Positions 39,299 through 40,510 of a stretch of DNA of 40,510 nucleotides are shown here, one piece after another. Below the pieces are notes generated by a model. That model made no database searches. It saw nothing but the letters and a program-made list of their open reading frames with translations, and was not told the DNA's origin. Every line of letters begins with the position of its first letter. Within the stretch, counting starts at the first letter, position 1. Position numbers and translations under genes: made by a program. The stretch comes from Brevibacterium picturae (lineage in GTDB: Bacteria > Actinomycetota > Actinomycetes > Actinomycetales > Brevibacteriaceae): positions 1-40,510 of the forward strand of contig NZ_JAKDJU010000007.1 of NCBI RefSeq assembly GCF_030453725.1, read 5' to 3'.

Positions 39299-39769
39299 TT
39301 ACCAGCGGTAGTGGGCGAAGGCCTTATTGGACTCGGCCATCTTGTGGGTGTCTTCGCGACGCTTCACAGCAGCTCCGAGGCCGTTGCCTGCGTCGAGAAT
39401 CTCATTCATGAGGCGTTCGGTCATCGTCTTCTCACGACGCTGGCGGGAGTAACCCACGAGCCAGCGCAGTGCCAGTGTCGTCGAGCGAACCGGACGAACA
39501 TCAACCGGAACCTGGTAGGTTGCGCCACCGACACGGCGAGAGCGAACCTCGAGGGACGGACGGATGTTGTCGAGAGCCTTCTTCAGGTTGACAACTGGGT
39601 CATTGCCGTTCTTCTCACGGGTGCCTTCGAGAGCACCGTAGACGATGCGCTCAGCCGTCGAACGCTTTCCGTCGAGCAGGATCTTGTTGATCAGCTGCGT
39701 GACGATCGGCGAACTGAAGACCGGGTCAACGACGATCGGTCGTTTGGGTGCAGGACCTTTACGTGGCAT
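39299..39769 (-). CDS. rpsG: 30S ribosomal protein S7
   Basis: A 156-residue S7, the 3'-domain 16S rRNA primary binder near the E site; in E. coli it represses the str operon. MPRKGPAPKRPIVVDPVFSSPIVTQLINKI and EVRSRRVGGATYQVPVDVRPVRSTTLALRWLV are diagnostic. The start overlaps the rpsL stop (TAATG). Confidence 0.98.
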   Translation of the reverse strand: MPRKGPAPKRPIVVDPVFSSPIVTQLINKILLDGKRSTAERIVYGALEGTREKNGNDPVVNLKKALDNIRPSLEVRSRRVGGATYQVPVDVRPVRSTTLALRWLVGYSRQRREKTMTERLMNEILDAGNGLGAAVKRREDTHKMAESNKAFAHYRW

Positions 39770-40143
39770 TACTTCTTCTCCCTCTTCGCACCGTACTTGC
39801 TGCGTGCCTGCTGACGGCCCTTGACACCCTGGGTGTCAAGCGAACCGCGAACAATTCGGTAGCGCACACCTGGCAGGTCCTTGACACGACCGCCGCGCAC
39901 GAGCACGATCGAGTGCTCCTGCAGGTTGTGTCCTTCACCTGGAATGTAGGCAGTCACTTCGATCTGGCTCGAAAGCTTGACACGAGCGACCTTGCGAAGA
40001 GCCGAGTTCGGCTTCTTGGGGGTAGTGGTGTACACACGGGTGCACACTCCACGACGCTGCGGGCTGCCCTTCAGAGCAGGAGCGTCGGATCCTGCGGAAT
40101 TGACATGTCGTCCCTTACGGACGAGCTGCTGGATTGTCGGCAC
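39769..40143 (-). CDS. rpsL: 30S ribosomal protein S12
   Basis: A 124-residue S12 at the decoding centre. PTIQQLVRKGR opens it. The streptomycin-related sites show the wild-type lysines (TTTPKKPNSALRK and RGGRVKDLPGVRYR). The start is GTG with GGAG 8 nt upstream. It is the first gene of the str cluster. Confidence 0.98.
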   Translation of the reverse strand: MPTIQQLVRKGRHVNSAGSDAPALKGSPQRRGVCTRVYTTTPKKPNSALRKVARVKLSSQIEVTAYIPGEGHNLQEHSIVLVRGGRVKDLPGVRYRIVRGSLDTQGVKGRQQARSKYGAKREKK

Positions 40144-40437
40144 TAAGCGTTCTCCATTTGCTTCTCGATAGACCTAATTCCCAACGTTGGCCATGACGTC
40201 AGCCATGTCTGTGAACCGTGGGACATATCCGACTGAACACCGGGTGAAGCTTCACTCCCGATGCCAGTATTCGCGCGACGCAGTGAACCCTGCACTCGGG
40301 TGTGTCGCGAAGACACGCAACCTCTGCAGAATGACACGTCGGCGGCCTGCATCAAACGAATTCTCACAATAGTCCGGATCTCACAAAACATCCGGCATGG
40401 TCATTCGCCGACACAGATAACACAATCAGTCGCATCC
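40144..40437 (-). promoter_or_regulatory. Upstream region of the str operon
   Basis: No gene is seen in this stretch. It should hold the rpsL promoter and leader. GTGAAGCTTCAC (40244-40255) is a perfect 12-bp palindrome flanked by CGGG and CCCG. Further up, CCGGAT (40374-40379) and ATCCGG (40390-40395) are inverted, and CTCACAA is repeated 17 bp apart at 40363 and 40380. TATTGT on the minus strand (about 40366-40371) could be a -10 box, without a clear -35 partner. Confidence 0.4.
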
Positions 40438-40510
40438 TAGAATATCGTGGCCGCGTGCATCTGGTCAAAATCTGCGACTGTGCGCTGCGCGACACGCGTG
40501 CCACTCCCCC
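40438..40510 (+). other. Possible promoter and start of a divergent gene cut by the window edge
   Basis: TAGAAT (40438-40443) is a good -10 box on the plus strand. GTG codons at 40447 and 40455 both open frames that run off the end of the window. Neither short peptide is recognisable, so this is only a hint of a divergent, perhaps leaderless, gene. Confidence 0.2.

Noticed and set aside
36784..39411. Very long plus-strand open frame (875 codons) opposite tuf and fusA
   Set aside because: It is the antisense of the EF-Tu and EF-G genes, whose GC-rich codons leave the opposite frame open. The translation has no recognisable domain.
39769..40143. Streptomycin-resistance change in S12
   Set aside because: Both lysine sites (PKKPNS and GRVKDLPG) are wild type.
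1..40510. tRNA, rRNA, CRISPR arrays, insertion sequences or prophage genes
   Set aside because: I looked on both strands and saw no cloverleaf, rRNA core sequence, regularly spaced repeats, transposase or integrase.

Overview
The window is GC-rich chromosomal DNA from a high-GC Gram-positive bacterium. It fits an actinobacterium of the Micrococcales, possibly Brevibacterium or a relative. This is inferred from the actinobacterial form of the ribosomal proteins, the GTG starts, the apparent leaderless promoters, and the absence of rpsD between rpsK and rpoA and of rpsN between rplE and rpsH. No 16S gene is present to settle the genus.

Positions 1-16,048 hold metabolic and housekeeping genes. 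They are, in order: an SRAP/YedK-type DNA-protein crosslink protein (minus) overlapping or abutting a MarR regulator (plus); a three-gene valine/acyl-CoA operon (isobutyryl-CoA dehydrogenase-like, 3-hydroxyisobutyryl-CoA hydrolase-like, enoyl-CoA hydratase) with a palindromic operator-like site; a nitronate monooxygenase-family gene; an App1-like phosphatase and trpS (minus); a pair of small multidrug resistance genes; exonuclease III (minus) divergent from a GNAT acetyltransferase; a one-carbon cluster of glyA-folD (minus) divergent from purU (plus); and the proline/sodium symporter putP.

Positions 16,049-40,143 are almost entirely minus strand and hold the str, S10, spc and alpha ribosomal clusters. 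In transcription order these are rpsL-rpsG-fusA-tuf, rpsJ-rplC-rplD-rplW-rplB-rpsS-rplV-rpsC-rplP-rpmC-rpsQ, rplN-rplX-rplE-rpsH-rplF-rplR-rpsE-rpmD-rplO-secY-adk-map, then infA-rpmJ-rpsM-rpsK-rpoA-rplQ. Many genes are joined by ATGA, TGATG or TAATG overlaps. Hairpins lie at rpsG/fusA, fusA/tuf, tuf/rpsJ, rpsQ/rplN, rplO/secY, infA/rpmJ, inside the rpmJ/rpsM gap and in the rpoA leader, where the long cluster may be punctuated.

The ribosomal cluster is interrupted between map and infA (about 19.45-22.69 kb). The block holds an MFS transporter, a PatB/MalY-type C-S lyase, and a decayed PaaX-like regulator with an in-frame TAG. This block is the clearest accessory DNA in the window. I see no CRISPR array, insertion sequence, prophage gene, tRNA or rRNA, and no clear undescribed multi-gene system. 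The points most worth a second look are the broken regulator, the structured untranslated gaps in the ribosomal operons, the operator-like palindromes, and the low-complexity RG-rich tails of S3 and S5.
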